64,000 bases of DNA from Hippasteria phrygiana (GCA_037893225.1 JAZGUH010000002.1:124001-188000), one strand, 5' to 3'. Counted from the stretch's first letter, positions 25,298 through 39,661 are shown. Made by a program: numbers and translations. The notes: generated by a model from the sequence alone, not told the origin.

Positions 25298-26687
25298 ATG
25301 AAATATCAACCAAATTCAGTAATTTTGACATGTATGGATAGCTTAGATCTGGCGCTACATGTTGCAATTATCGGCGGCTTCTTAGAGTTAAAACATGTGG
25401 AGAAAATTCAAACCTCGCAATGTTTATTTTCTTTCCGGCCAACATCTGTGTGCATATTACCTTCTATTTATTGCTCCATGCCTGTCAAATTCCCTGGGGT
25501 ATGACTTGCTTTACTCATTCATAATTGCATGAAATATCAACCAAATTCAGTAATTTTGACATGTATGGATAGCTTAGATCTGGCGCTACATGTTGCAATT
25601 ATCGGCGGCTTCTTAGAGTTAACACTTGTGGAGAAAATTCAAACCTCGCAATGTTTATTTTCTTTCCGGCCAACATCTGTGTACATGTTACCGTCTATTT
25701 TTTGCTCCATGCATGTCAAATTCCCTGGGGTATGGACTTGCTTTACTCATTCATAATTGCATGAAATATCAACCAAATTCAGTAATTTTGACATGTATGG
25801 ATAGCTTAGATCTGGCGCTACATGTTGCAATTATCGGCGGCTTCTTAGAGTTAACACTTGTGGAGAAAATTCAAACCTCGCAATGTTTATTTTCTTCCCG
25901 GCCACCATCTGTGTGCAGATTACCTTTTATTTATTGCTCCATGCCTGTCAAATTCCCTGGGATATGGACTTGCTTTACTCATTCATAATTGCATGAAATA
26001 TCAACCAAATTCAGTAATTTTGACATGTATGGATAGCTTAGATCTGGCGCTACATGTTGCAATTATCGGCGGCTTCTTAGAGTTAACACTTGTGGAGAAA
26101 ATTCAAACCTCGCAATGTTTATTTTCTTCCCGGCCACCATTTGTGTGCAGATTACCTTTTATTGATTGCTCCATGCCTGTCAAACTCCCTGGGGTATGGA
26201 CTTGCTTTACTCATTCATAATTGCATGAAATATCAACCAAATTCAGTAATTTTGACATGTATGGATAGCTTAGATCTGGCGCTACATGTTGCAATTATCG
26301 GCGGCTTCTTAGAGTTAAAACTTGTGGAGAAAATTCAAACCTCGCAATGTTTATTTTCTTCCCGGCCACCATCTGTGTGCAGATTACCTTCTATTTATTG
26401 CTCCATGCCTGTCAAACTCCCTGAGGTATGGACTTGCTTTACTCATTCATAATTGCATGAAATATCAACCAAATTCAGTAATTTTGACATGTATGGATAG
26501 CTTAGATCTGGCGCTACATGTTGCAATCATCGGCGGCTTCTTAGAGTTAAAACTTGTGGAGAAAATCCTAACCTCGCAATGTTTATTTTCTTTCCGGCCA
26601 ACATCTGTGTGCATATTACCTTCTATTTATTGCTCCATGCCTGTCAAATTCCCTGGGGTATGACTTGCTTTACTCATTCATAATTGC
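25298..26687 (+). repeat. 6-mer HOR copy 1, 1390 bp (B G H D Q A)
   Basis: Starts are 25298, 25529, 25761, 25993, 26225 and 26457. Q (26225) combines 'ccaccatctg', 'gcagattaccttctatttat' and the F tail 'ctgagg', so it looks like an F-type monomer with an A or B segment. It is followed at once by an identical block. Confidence 0.92.
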
Positions 26688-28077
26688 ATGAAATATCAAC
26701 CAAATTCAGTAATTTTGACATGTATGGATAGCTTAGATCTGGCGCTACATGTTGCAATTATCGGCGGCTTCTTAGAGTTAAAACATGTGGAGAAAATTCA
26801 AACCTCGCAATGTTTATTTTCTTTCCGGCCAACATCTGTGTGCATATTACCTTCTATTTATTGCTCCATGCCTGTCAAATTCCCTGGGGTATGACTTGCT
26901 TTACTCATTCATAATTGCATGAAATATCAACCAAATTCAGTAATTTTGACATGTATGGATAGCTTAGATCTGGCGCTACATGTTGCAATTATCGGCGGCT
27001 TCTTAGAGTTAACACTTGTGGAGAAAATTCAAACCTCGCAATGTTTATTTTCTTTCCGGCCAACATCTGTGTACATGTTACCGTCTATTTTTTGCTCCAT
27101 GCATGTCAAATTCCCTGGGGTATGGACTTGCTTTACTCATTCATAATTGCATGAAATATCAACCAAATTCAGTAATTTTGACATGTATGGATAGCTTAGA
27201 TCTGGCGCTACATGTTGCAATTATCGGCGGCTTCTTAGAGTTAACACTTGTGGAGAAAATTCAAACCTCGCAATGTTTATTTTCTTCCCGGCCACCATCT
27301 GTGTGCAGATTACCTTTTATTTATTGCTCCATGCCTGTCAAATTCCCTGGGATATGGACTTGCTTTACTCATTCATAATTGCATGAAATATCAACCAAAT
27401 TCAGTAATTTTGACATGTATGGATAGCTTAGATCTGGCGCTACATGTTGCAATTATCGGCGGCTTCTTAGAGTTAACACTTGTGGAGAAAATTCAAACCT
27501 CGCAATGTTTATTTTCTTCCCGGCCACCATTTGTGTGCAGATTACCTTTTATTGATTGCTCCATGCCTGTCAAACTCCCTGGGGTATGGACTTGCTTTAC
27601 TCATTCATAATTGCATGAAATATCAACCAAATTCAGTAATTTTGACATGTATGGATAGCTTAGATCTGGCGCTACATGTTGCAATTATCGGCGGCTTCTT
27701 AGAGTTAAAACTTGTGGAGAAAATTCAAACCTCGCAATGTTTATTTTCTTCCCGGCCACCATCTGTGTGCAGATTACCTTCTATTTATTGCTCCATGCCT
27801 GTCAAACTCCCTGAGGTATGGACTTGCTTTACTCATTCATAATTGCATGAAATATCAACCAAATTCAGTAATTTTGACATGTATGGATAGCTTAGATCTG
27901 GCGCTACATGTTGCAATCATCGGCGGCTTCTTAGAGTTAAAACTTGTGGAGAAAATCCTAACCTCGCAATGTTTATTTTCTTTCCGGCCAACATCTGTGT
28001 GCATATTACCTTCTATTTATTGCTCCATGCCTGTCAAATTCCCTGGGGTATGACTTGCTTTACTCATTCATAATTGC
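26688..28077 (+). repeat. 6-mer HOR copy 2, 1390 bp (B G H D Q A)
   Basis: Same six classes at a constant offset of 1390 bp; I saw no difference between the two copies. The related segment at 37577-38966 has only one copy of this 6-mer. Confidence 0.92.
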
Positions 28078-30160
28078 ATGAAATATCAACCAAATTCAGT
28101 AATTTTGACATGTATGGATAGCTTAGATCTGGCGCTACATGTTGCAATTATCGGCGGCTTCTTAGAGTTAAAACATGTGGAGAAAATTCAAACCTCGCAA
28201 TGTTTATTTTCTTTCCGGCCAACATCTGTGTGCATATTACCTTCTATTTATTGCTCCATGCCTGTCAAATTCCCTGGGGTATGACTTGCTTTACTCATTC
28301 ATAATTGCATGAAATATCAACCAAATTCAGTAATTTTGACATGTATGGATAGCTTAGATCTGGCGCTACATGTTGCAATTATCGGCGGCTTCTTAGAGTT
28401 AACACTTGTGGAGAAAATTCAAACCTCGCAATGTTTATTTTCTTTCCGGCCAACATCTGTGTACATGTTACCGTCTATTTTTTGCTCCATGCATGTCAAA
28501 TTCCCTGGGGTATGGACTTGCTTTACTCATTCATAATTGCATGAAATATCAACCAAATTCAGTAATTTTGACATGTATGGATAGCTTAGATCTGGCGCTA
28601 CATGTTGCAATTATCGGCGGCTTCTTAGAGTTAACACTTGTGGAGAAAATTCAAACCTCGCAATGTTTATTTTCTTCCCGGCCACCATCTGTGTGCAGAT
28701 TACCTTTTATTTATTGCTCCATGCCTGTCAAATTCCCTGGGATATGGACTTGCTTTACTCATTCATAATTGCATGAAATATCAACCAAATTCAGTAATTT
28801 TGACATGTATGGATAGCTTAGATCTGGCGCTACATGTTGCAATTATCGGCGGCTTCTTAGAGTTAACACTTGTGGAGAAAATTCAAACCTCGCAATGTTT
28901 ATTTTCTTCCCGGCCACCATTTGTGTGCAGATTACCTTTTATTGATTGCTCCATGCCTGTCAAACTCCCTGGGGTATGGACTTGCTTTACTCATTCATAA
29001 TTGCATGAAATATCAACCAAATTCAGTAATTTTGACATGTATGGATAGCTTAGATCTGGCGCTACATGTTGCAATTATCGGCGGCTTCTTAGAGTTAACA
29101 CTTGTGGAGAAAATTCAAACCTCGCAATGTTTATTTTCTTCCCGGCCACCATCTGTGTGCAGATTACCTTTTATTTATTGCTCCATGCCTGTCAAATTCC
29201 CTGGGGTATGACTTGCTTTACTCATTCATAATTGCATGAAATATCAACCAAATTCAGTAATTTTGACATGTATGGATAGCTTAGATCTGGCGCTACATGT
29301 TGCAATTATCGGCGGCTTCTTAGAGTTAAAACATGTGGAGAAAATTCAAACCTCGCAATGTTTATTTTCTTTCCGGCCAACATCTGTGTGCATATTACCT
29401 TCTATTTATTGCTCCATGCCTGTCAAATTCCCTGGGGTATGACTTGCTTTACTCATTCATAATTGCATGAAATATCAACCAAATTCAGTAATTTTGACAT
29501 GTATCGATAGCTTAGATCTGGCGCTACATGTTGCAATTATCGGCGGCTTCTTAGAGTTAAAACTTGTGGAGAAAATTCAAACCTCGCAATGTTTATTTTC
29601 TTTCCGGCCAACATCTGTGTGCGTATTACCTTCTATTTATTGCTCCATGCCTGTCAAATTCCCTGGGGTATGACTTGCTTTACTCATTCATAATTGCATG
29701 AAATATCAACCAAATTCAGTAATTTTGACATGTATGGATAGCTTAGATCTGGCGCTACATGTTGCAATTACCGGCGGCTTCTTAGAGTTAAAACTTGTGG
29801 AGAAAATTCAAACCTCGCAATGTTTATTTTCTTTCCGGCCAACATCTGTGTACATGTTACCGTCTATTTATTGCTCCATGCATGTCAAATTCCCTGGGGT
29901 ATGGACTTGCTTTACTCATTCATAATTGCATGAAATATCAACCAAATTCAGTAATTTTGACATGTATGGATAGCTTAGATCTGGCGCTACGTGTTGCAAT
30001 TATCGGCGGCTTCTTAGAGTTAAAACATGTGGAGAAAATTCAAACCTCGCAATGTTTATTTTCTTTCCGGCCAACATCTGTGTGCATATTACCTTCTATT
30101 TATTGCTCCATGCCTGTCAAATTCCCTGGGGTATGACTTGCTTTACTCATTCATAATTGC
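28078..30160 (+). repeat. Nine monomers B G H D R B L* T E
   Basis: Starts are 28078, 28309, 28541, 28773, 29005, 29236, 29467, 29698 and 29930. R (29005) is an H-like 231-bp monomer with a TATGAC tail. L* (29467) is the first copy with ATCGAT in place of ATGGAT, creating a ClaI site. T (29698) is the first with ATTACCGG plus the 'gtacatgtta' rear. The block recurs at offset 10889 (38967 onward). Confidence 0.9.
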
Positions 30161-30855
30161 ATGAAATATCAACCAAATTCAGTAATTTTGACATGTATGG
30201 ATAGCTTAGATCTGGCGCTACATGTTGCAATTATCGGCGGCTTCTTAGAGTTAAAACATGTGGAGAAAATTCAAACCTCGCAATGTTTATTTTCTTTCCG
30301 GCCAACATCTGTGTACATGTTACCGTCTATTTATTGCTCTATGCATGTCAAATTCCCTGGGGTATGGACTTGCTTTACTCATTCATGATTGCATGAAATA
30401 TCAACCAAATTCAGTAATTTTGACATGTATGGATAGCTTAGATCTGGCGCTACATGTTGCAATTATCGGCGGCTTCTTAGAGTTAAAACTTGTGGAGAAA
30501 ATTCAAACCTCGCAATGTTTATTTTCTTCCCGGCCACCATCTGTGTGCAGATTACCTTTTATTGATTGCTCCATGCCTGTCAAACTCCCTGAGGTATGGA
30601 CTTGCTTTACTCATTCATAATTGCATGAAATATCAACCAAATTCAGTAATTTTGACATGTATGGATAGCTTAGATCTGGCGCTACATGTTGCAATCATCG
30701 GCGGCTTCTTAGAGTTAAAACTTGTGGAGAAAATCCTAACCTCGCAATGTTTATTTTCTTTCCGGCCAACATCTGTGTGCATATTACCTTCTATTTATTG
30801 CTCCATGCCTGTCAAATTCCCTGGGGTATGACTTGCTTTACTCATTCATAATTGC
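30161..30855 (+). repeat. 3-mer P' F A, 695 bp, tandemly duplicated
   Basis: P' (30161) has 'ttaaaacatg', 'gtacatgtta', 'gctctatgc' and the tail CATGATTG (A to G at about 30387). F and A follow at 30393 and 30625. The same three monomers recur directly at 30856-31550, where they open the first 13-mer. The equivalent place at 41050 has only one copy. Confidence 0.9.
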
Positions 30856-33800
30856 ATGAAATATCAACCAAATTCAGTAATTTTGACATGTATGGATAGC
30901 TTAGATCTGGCGCTACATGTTGCAATTATCGGCGGCTTCTTAGAGTTAAAACATGTGGAGAAAATTCAAACCTCGCAATGTTTATTTTCTTTCCGGCCAA
31001 CATCTGTGTACATGTTACCGTCTATTTATTGCTCTATGCATGTCAAATTCCCTGGGGTATGGACTTGCTTTACTCATTCATGATTGCATGAAATATCAAC
31101 CAAATTCAGTAATTTTGACATGTATGGATAGCTTAGATCTGGCGCTACATGTTGCAATTATCGGCGGCTTCTTAGAGTTAAAACTTGTGGAGAAAATTCA
31201 AACCTCGCAATGTTTATTTTCTTCCCGGCCACCATCTGTGTGCAGATTACCTTTTATTGATTGCTCCATGCCTGTCAAACTCCCTGAGGTATGGACTTGC
31301 TTTACTCATTCATAATTGCATGAAATATCAACCAAATTCAGTAATTTTGACATGTATGGATAGCTTAGATCTGGCGCTACATGTTGCAATCATCGGCGGC
31401 TTCTTAGAGTTAAAACTTGTGGAGAAAATCCTAACCTCGCAATGTTTATTTTCTTTCCGGCCAACATCTGTGTGCATATTACCTTCTATTTATTGCTCCA
31501 TGCCTGTCAAATTCCCTGGGGTATGACTTGCTTTACTCATTCATAATTGCATGAAATATCAACCAAATTCAGTAATTTTGACATGTATGGATAGCTTAGA
31601 TCTGGCGCTACATGTTGCAATTATCGGCGGCTTCTTAGAGTTAAAACATGTGGAGAAAATTCAAACCTCGCAATGTTTATTTTCTTTCCGGCCAACATCT
31701 GTGTGCATATTACCTTCTATTTATTGCTCCATGCCTGTCAAATTCCCTGGGGTATGACTTGCTTTACTCATTCATAATTGCATGAAATATCAACCAAATT
31801 CAGTAATTTTGACATGTATGGATAGCTTAGATCTGGCGCTACATGTTGCAATTATCGGCGGCTTCTTAGAGTTAACACTTGTGGAGAAAATTCAAACCTC
31901 GCAATGTTTATTTTCTTTCCGGCCAACATCTGTGTACATGTTACCGTCTATTTTTTGCTCCATGCATGTCAAATTCCCTGGGGTATGGACTTGCTTTACT
32001 CATTCATAATTGCATGAAATATCAACCAAATTCAGTAATTTTGACATGTATGGATAGCTTAGATCTGGCGCTACATGTTGCAATTATCGGCGGCTTCTTA
32101 GAGTTAACACTTGTGGAGAAAATTCAAACCTCGCAATGTTTATTTTCTTCCCGGCCACCATTTGTGTGCAGATTACCTTTTATTGATTGCTCCATGCCTG
32201 TCAAACTCCCTGGGGTATGGACTTGCTTTACTCATTCATAATTGCATGAAATATCAACCAAATTCAGTAATTTTGACATGTATGGATAGCTTAGATCTGG
32301 CGCTACGTGTTGCAATTATCGGCGGCTTCTTAGAGTTAAAACATGTGGAGAAAATTCAAACCTCGCAATGTTTATTTTCTTTCCGGCCAACATCTGTGTG
32401 CATATTACCTTCTATTTATTGCTCCATGCCTGTCAAATTCCCTGGGGTATGACTTGCTTTACTCATTCATAATTGCATGAAATATCAACCAAATTCAGTA
32501 ATTTTGACATGTATGGATAGCTTAGATCTGGCGCTACATGTTGCAATTATCGGCGGCTTCTTAGAGTTAACACTTGTGGAGAAAATTCAAACCTCGCAAT
32601 GTTTATTTTCTTTCCGGCCAACATCTGTGTACATGTTACCGTCTATTTTTTGCTCCATGCATGTCAAATTCCCTGGGGTATGGACTTGCTTTACTCATTC
32701 ATAATTGCATGAAATATCAACCAAATTCAGTAATTTTGACATGTATGGATAGCTTAGATCTGGCGCTACATTGTTGCAATTATCGGCGGCTTCTTAGAGT
32801 TAACACTTGTGGAGAAAATTCAAACCTCGCAATGTTTATTTTCTTCCCGGCCACCATCTGTGTGCAGATTACCTTTTATTGATTGCTCCATGCCTGTCAA
32901 ATTCCCTGGGGTATGGACTTGCTTTACTCATTCATAATTGCATGAAATATCAACCAAATTCAGTAATTTTGACATGTATGGATAGCTTAGATCTGGCGCT
33001 ACATGTTGCAATTATCGGCGGCTTCTTAGAGTTAACACTTGTGGAGAAAATTCAAACCTCGCAATGTTTATTTTCTTCCCGGCCACCATCTGTGTGCAGA
33101 TTACCTTTTATTGATTGTTCCATGCCTGTCAAACTCCCTGGGGTATGGACTTGCTTTACTCATTCATAATTGCATGAAATATCAACCAAATTCAGTAATT
33201 TTGACATGTATCGATAGCTTAGATCTGGCGCTACATGTTGCAATTATCGGCGGCTTCTTAGAGTTAAAACTTGTGGAGAAAATTCAAACCTCGCAATGTT
33301 TATTTTCTTTCCGGCCAACATCTGTGTGCGTATTACCTTCTATTTATTGCTCCATGCCTGTCAAATTCCCTGGGGTATGACTTGCTTTACTCATTCATAA
33401 TTGCATGAAATATCAACCAAATTCAGTAATTTTGACATGTATGGATAGCTTAGATCTGGCGCTACATGTTGCAATCATCGGCGGCTTCTTAGAGTTAAAA
33501 CTTGTGGAGAAAATTCAAACATCGCAATGTTTATTTTCTTTCCGGCCAACATCTGTGTGCATATTACCTTCTATTTATTGCTCCATGCCTGTCAAATTCC
33601 CTGGGGTATGACTTGCTTTACTCATTCATAATTGCATGAAATATCAACCAAATTCAGTAATTTTGACATGTATGGATAGCTTAGATCTGGCGCTACATGT
33701 TGCAATCATCGGCGGCTTCTTAGAGTTAAAACATGTGGAGAAAATTCAAACCTCGCAATGTTTATTTTCTTTCCGGCCAACATCTGTGTGCATATTACCT

Positions 33801-33866
33801 TCTATTTATTGCTCCATGCCTGTCAAATTCCCTGGGGTATGACTTGCTTTACTCATTAATAATTGC
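30856..33866 (+). repeat. 13-mer HOR copy 1, 3011 bp
   Basis: Order is P' F A B G D E G J K L* M N, with starts 30856, 31088, 31320, 31551, 31782, 32014, 32246, 32477, 32709, 32942, 33174, 33405 and 33636. It carries distinctive marks: a T insertion in J, 'gattgttcc' in K at about 33118, ATCGAT in L*, 'aaacatcgc' in M, and ATTAAT in N at 33858. Confidence 0.93.
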
Positions 33867-36800
33867 ATGAAATATCAACCAAATTCAGTAATTTTGACAT
33901 GTATGGATAGCTTAGATCTGGCGCTACATGTTGCAATTATCGGCGGCTTCTTAGAGTTAAAACATGTGGAGAAAATTCAAACCTCGCAATGTTTATTTTC
34001 TTTCCGGCCAACATCTGTGTACATGTTACCGTCTATTTATTGCTCTATGCATGTCAAATTCCCTGGGGTATGGACTTGCTTTACTCATTCATGATTGCAT
34101 GAAATATCAACCAAATTCAGTAATTTTGACATGTATGGATAGCTTAGATCTGGCGCTACATGTTGCAATTATCGGCGGCTTCTTAGAGTTAAAACTTGTG
34201 GAGAAAATTCAAACCTCGCAATGTTTATTTTCTTCCCGGCCACCATCTGTGTGCAGATTACCTTTTATTGATTGCTCCATGCCTGTCAAACTCCCTGAGG
34301 TATGGACTTGCTTTACTCATTCATAATTGCATGAAATATCAACCAAATTCAGTAATTTTGACATGTATGGATAGCTTAGATCTGGCGCTACATGTTGCAA
34401 TCATCGGCGGCTTCTTAGAGTTAAAACTTGTGGAGAAAATCCTAACCTCGCAATGTTTATTTTCTTTCCGGCCAACATCTGTGTGCATATTACCTTCTAT
34501 TTATTGCTCCATGCCTGTCAAATTCCCTGGGGTATGACTTGCTTTACTCATTCATAATTGCATGAAATATCAACCAAATTCAGTAATTTTGACATGTATG
34601 GATAGCTTAGATCTGGCGCTACATGTTGCAATTATCGGCGGCTTCTTAGAGTTAAAACATGTGGAGAAAATTCAAACCTCGCAATGTTTATTTTCTTTCC
34701 GGCCAACATCTGTGTGCATATTACCTTCTATTTATTGCTCCATGCCTGTCAAATTCCCTGGGGTATGACTTGCTTTACTCATTCATAATTGCATGAAATA
34801 TCAACCAAATTCAGTAATTTTGACATGTATGGATAGCTTAGATCTGGCGCTACATGTTGCAATTATCGGCGGCTTCTTAGAGTTAACACTTGTGGAGAAA
34901 ATTCAAACCTCGCAATGTTTATTTTCTTTCCGGCCAACATCTGTGTACATGTTACCGTCTATTTTTTGCTCCATGCATGTCAAATTCCCTGGGGTATGGA
35001 CTTGCTTTACTCATTCATAATTGCATGAAATATCAACCAAATTCAGTAATTTTGACATGTATGGATAGCTTAGATCTGGCGCTACATGTTGCAATTATCG
35101 GCGGCTTCTTAGAGTTAACACTTGTGGAGAAAATTCAAACCTCGCAATGTTTATTTTCTTCCCGGCCACCATTTGTGTGCAGATTACCTTTTATTGATTG
35201 CTCCATGCCTGTCAAACTCCCTGGGGTATGGACTTGCTTTACTCATTCATAATTGCATGAAATATCAACCAAATTCAGTAATTTTGACATGTATGGATAG
35301 CTTAGATCTGGCGCTACGTGTTGCAATTATCGGCGGCTTCTTAGAGTTAAAACATGTGGAGAAAATTCAAACCTCGCAATGTTTATTTTCTTTCCGGCCA
35401 ACATCTGTGTGCATATTACCTTCTATTTATTGCTCCATGCCTGTCAAATTCCCTGGGGTATGACTTGCTTTACTCATTCATAATTGCATGAAATATCAAC
35501 CAAATTCAGTAATTTTGACATGTATGGATAGCTTAGATCTGGCGCTACATGTTGCAATTATCGGCGGCTTCTTAGAGTTAACACTTGTGGAGAAAATTCA
35601 AACCTCGCAATGTTTATTTTCTTTCCGGCCAACATCTGTGTACATGTTACCGTCTATTTTTTGCTCCATGCATGTCAAATTCCCTGGGGTATGGACTTGC
35701 TTTACTCATTCATAATTGCATGAAATATCAACCAAATTCAGTAATTTTGACATGTATGGATAGCTTAGATCTGGCGCTACATTGTTGCAATTATCGGCGG
35801 CTTCTTAGAGTTAACACTTGTGGAGAAAATTCAAACCTCGCAATGTTTATTTTCTTCCCGGCCACCATCTGTGTGCAGATTACCTTTTATTGATTGCTCC
35901 ATGCCTGTCAAATTCCCTGGGGTATGGACTTGCTTTACTCATTCATAATTGCATGAAATATCAACCAAATTCAGTAATTTTGACATGTATGGATAGCTTA
36001 GATCTGGCGCTACATGTTGCAATTATCGGCGGCTTCTTAGAGTTAACACTTGTGGAGAAAATTCAAACCTCGCAATGTTTATTTTCTTCCCGGCCACCAT
36101 CTGTGTGCAGATTACCTTTTATTGATTGTTCCATGCCTGTCAAACTCCCTGGGGTATGGACTTGCTTTACTCATTCATAATTGCATGAAATATCAACCAA
36201 ATTCAGTAATTTTGACATGTATCGATAGCTTAGATCTGGCGCTACATGTTGCAATTATCGGCGGCTTCTTAGAGTTAAAACTTGTGGAGAAAATTCAAAC
36301 CTCGCAATGTTTATTTTCTTTCCGGCCAACATCTGTGTGCGTATTACCTTCTATTTATTGCTCCATGCCTGTCAAATTCCCTGGGGTATGACTTGCTTTA
36401 CTCATTCATAATTGCATGAAATATCAACCAAATTCAGTAATTTTGACATGTATGGATAGCTTAGATCTGGCGCTACATGTTGCAATCATCGGCGGCTTCT
36501 TAGAGTTAAAACTTGTGGAGAAAATTCAAACATCGCAATGTTTATTTTCTTTCCGGCCAACATCTGTGTGCATATTACCTTCTATTTATTGCTCCATGCC
36601 TGTCAAATTCCCTGGGGTATGACTTGCTTTACTCATTCATAATTGCATGAAATATCAACCAAATTCAGTAATTTTGACATGTATGGATAGCTTAGATCTG
36701 GCGCTACATGTTGCAATCATCGGCGGCTTCTTAGAGTTAAAACATGTGGAGAAAATTCAAACCTCGCAATGTTTATTTTCTTTCCGGCCAACATCTGTGT

Positions 36801-36877
36801 GCATATTACCTTCTATTTATTGCTCCATGCCTGTCAAATTCCCTGGGGTATGACTTGCTTTACTCATTAATAATTGC
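33867..36877 (+). repeat. 13-mer HOR copy 2, 3011 bp
   Basis: Directly follows copy 1 with the same classes and the same marks at a constant offset of 3011 bp, for example ATTAAT at 36869 and the J insertion at 35782-35783. I saw no difference by eye over the unit, so this is among the youngest duplications in the window. Confidence 0.93.
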
Positions 36878-39661
36878 ATGAAATATCAACCAAATTCAGT
36901 AATTTTGACATGTATGGATAGCTTAGATCTGGCGCTACATGTTGCAATCATCGCCGGCTTCTTAGAGTTAAAACTTGTGGAGAAAATTCAAAAAACCTCG
37001 CAATGTTTATTTTCTTTCCGGCCAACATCTGTGTACATGTTACCGTCTATTTATTGCTCCATGCATGTCAAATTCCCTGGGGTATGGACTTGCTTTACTC
37101 ATTCATAATTGCATGAAATATCAACCAAATTCAGTAATTTTGACATGTATGGATAGCTTAGATCTGGCGCTACATGTTGCAATCATCGGCGGCTTCTTAG
37201 AGTTAAAACTTGTGGAGAAAATTCAAACCTCGCAATGTTTATTTTCTTTCCGGCCAACATCTGTGTACATGTTACCGTCTATTTATTGCTCTATGCATGT
37301 CAAATTCCCTGGGGTATGGACTTGCTTTACTCATTCATAATTGCATGAAATATCAACCAAATTCAGTAATTTTGACATGTATGGATAGCTTAGATCTGGC
37401 GCTACATGTTGCAATTATCGGCGGCTTCTTAGAGTTAAAACTTGTGGAGAAAATTCAAACCTCGCAATGTTTATTTTCTTCCCGGCCACCATCTGTGTGC
37501 AGATTACCTTTTATTGATTGCTCCATGCCTGTCAAACTCCCTGAGGTATGGACTTGCTTTACTCATTCATAATTGCATGAAATATCAACCAAATTCAGTA
37601 ATTTTGACATGTATGGATAGCTTAGATCTGGCGCTACATGTTGCAATTATCGGCGGCTTCTTAGAGTTAAAACATGTGGAGAAAATTCAAACCTCGCAAT
37701 GTTTATTTTCTTTCCGGCCAACATCTGTGTGCATATTACCTTCTATTTATTGCTCCATGCCTGTCAAATTCCCTGGGGTATGACTTGCTTTACTCATTCA
37801 TAATTGCATGAAATATCAACCAAATTCAGTAATTTTGACATGTATGGATAGCTTAGATCTGGCGCTACATGTTGCAATTATCGGCGGCTTCTTAGAGTTA
37901 ACACTTGTGGAGAAAATTCAAACCTCGCAATGTTTATTTTCTTTCCGGCCAACATCTGTGTACATGTTACCGTCTATTTTTTGCTCCATGCATGTCAAAT
38001 TCCCTGGGGTATGGACTTGCTTTACTCATTCATAATTGCATGAAATATCAACCAAATTCAGTAATTTTGACATGTATGGATAGCTTAGATCTGGCGCTAC
38101 ATGTTGCAATTATCGGCGGCTTCTTAGAGTTAACACTTGTGGAGAAAATTCAAACCTCGCAATGTTTATTTTCTTCCCGGCCACCATCTGTGTGCAGATT
38201 ACCTTTTATTTATTGCTCCATGCCTGTCAAATTCCCTGGGATATGGACTTGCTTTACTCATTCATAATTGCATGAAATATCAACCAAATTCAGTAATTTT
38301 GACATGTATGGATAGCTTAGATCTGGCGCTACATGTTGCAATTATCGGCGGCTTCTTAGAGTTAACACTTGTGGAGAAAATTCAAACCTCGCAATGTTTA
38401 TTTTCTTCCCGGCCACCATTTGTGTGCAGATTACCTTTTATTGATTGCTCCATGCCTGTCAAACTCCCTGGGGTATGGACTTGCTTTACTCATTCATAAT
38501 TGCATGAAATATCAACCAAATTCAGTAATTTTGACATGTATGGATAGCTTAGATCTGGCGCTACATGTTGCAATTATCGGCGGCTTCTTAGAGTTAAAAC
38601 TTGTGGAGAAAATTCAAACCTCGCAATGTTTATTTTCTTCCCGGCCACCATCTGTGTGCAGATTACCTTCTATTTATTGCTCCATGCCTGTCAAACTCCC
38701 TGAGGTATGGACTTGCTTTACTCATTCATAATTGCATGAAATATCAACCAAATTCAGTAATTTTGACATGTATGGATAGCTTAGATCTGGCGCTACATGT
38801 TGCAATCATCGGCGGCTTCTTAGAGTTAAAACTTGTGGAGAAAATCCTAACCTCGCAATGTTTATTTTCTTTCCGGCCAACATCTGTGTGCATATTACCT
38901 TCTATTTATTGCTCCATGCCTGTCAAATTCCCTGGGGTATGACTTGCTTTACTCATTCATAATTGCATGAAATATCAACCAAATTCAGTAATTTTGACAT
39001 GTATGGATAGCTTAGATCTGGCGCTACATGTTGCAATTATCGGCGGCTTCTTAGAGTTAAAACATGTGGAGAAAATTCAAACCTCGCAATGTTTATTTTC
39101 TTTCCGGCCAACATCTGTGTGCATATTACCTTCTATTTATTGCTCCATGCCTGTCAAATTCCCTGGGGTATGACTTGCTTTACTCATTCATAATTGCATG
39201 AAATATCAACCAAATTCAGTAATTTTGACATGTATGGATAGCTTAGATCTGGCGCTACATGTTGCAATTATCGGCGGCTTCTTAGAGTTAACACTTGTGG
39301 AGAAAATTCAAACCTCGCAATGTTTATTTTCTTTCCGGCCAACATCTGTGTACATGTTACCGTCTATTTTTTGCTCCATGCATGTCAAATTCCCTGGGGT
39401 ATGGACTTGCTTTACTCATTCATAATTGCATGAAATATCAACCAAATTCAGTAATTTTGACATGTATGGATAGCTTAGATCTGGCGCTACATGTTGCAAT
39501 TATCGGCGGCTTCTTAGAGTTAACACTTGTGGAGAAAATTCAAACCTCGCAATGTTTATTTTCTTCCCGGCCACCATCTGTGTGCAGATTACCTTTTATT
39601 TATTGCTCCATGCCTGTCAAATTCCCTGGGATATGGACTTGCTTTACTCATTCATAATTGC
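36878..39661 (+). repeat. Twelve monomers O P F B G H D Q A B G H
   Basis: Starts are 36878 (O), 37113, 37345, 37577, 37808, 38040, 38272, 38504 (Q), 38736, 38967, 39198 and 39430. It is a shifted copy of the region from 24599 (offset 12279) with one BGHDQA 6-mer removed; after that the offset drops to 10889. Confidence 0.9.
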
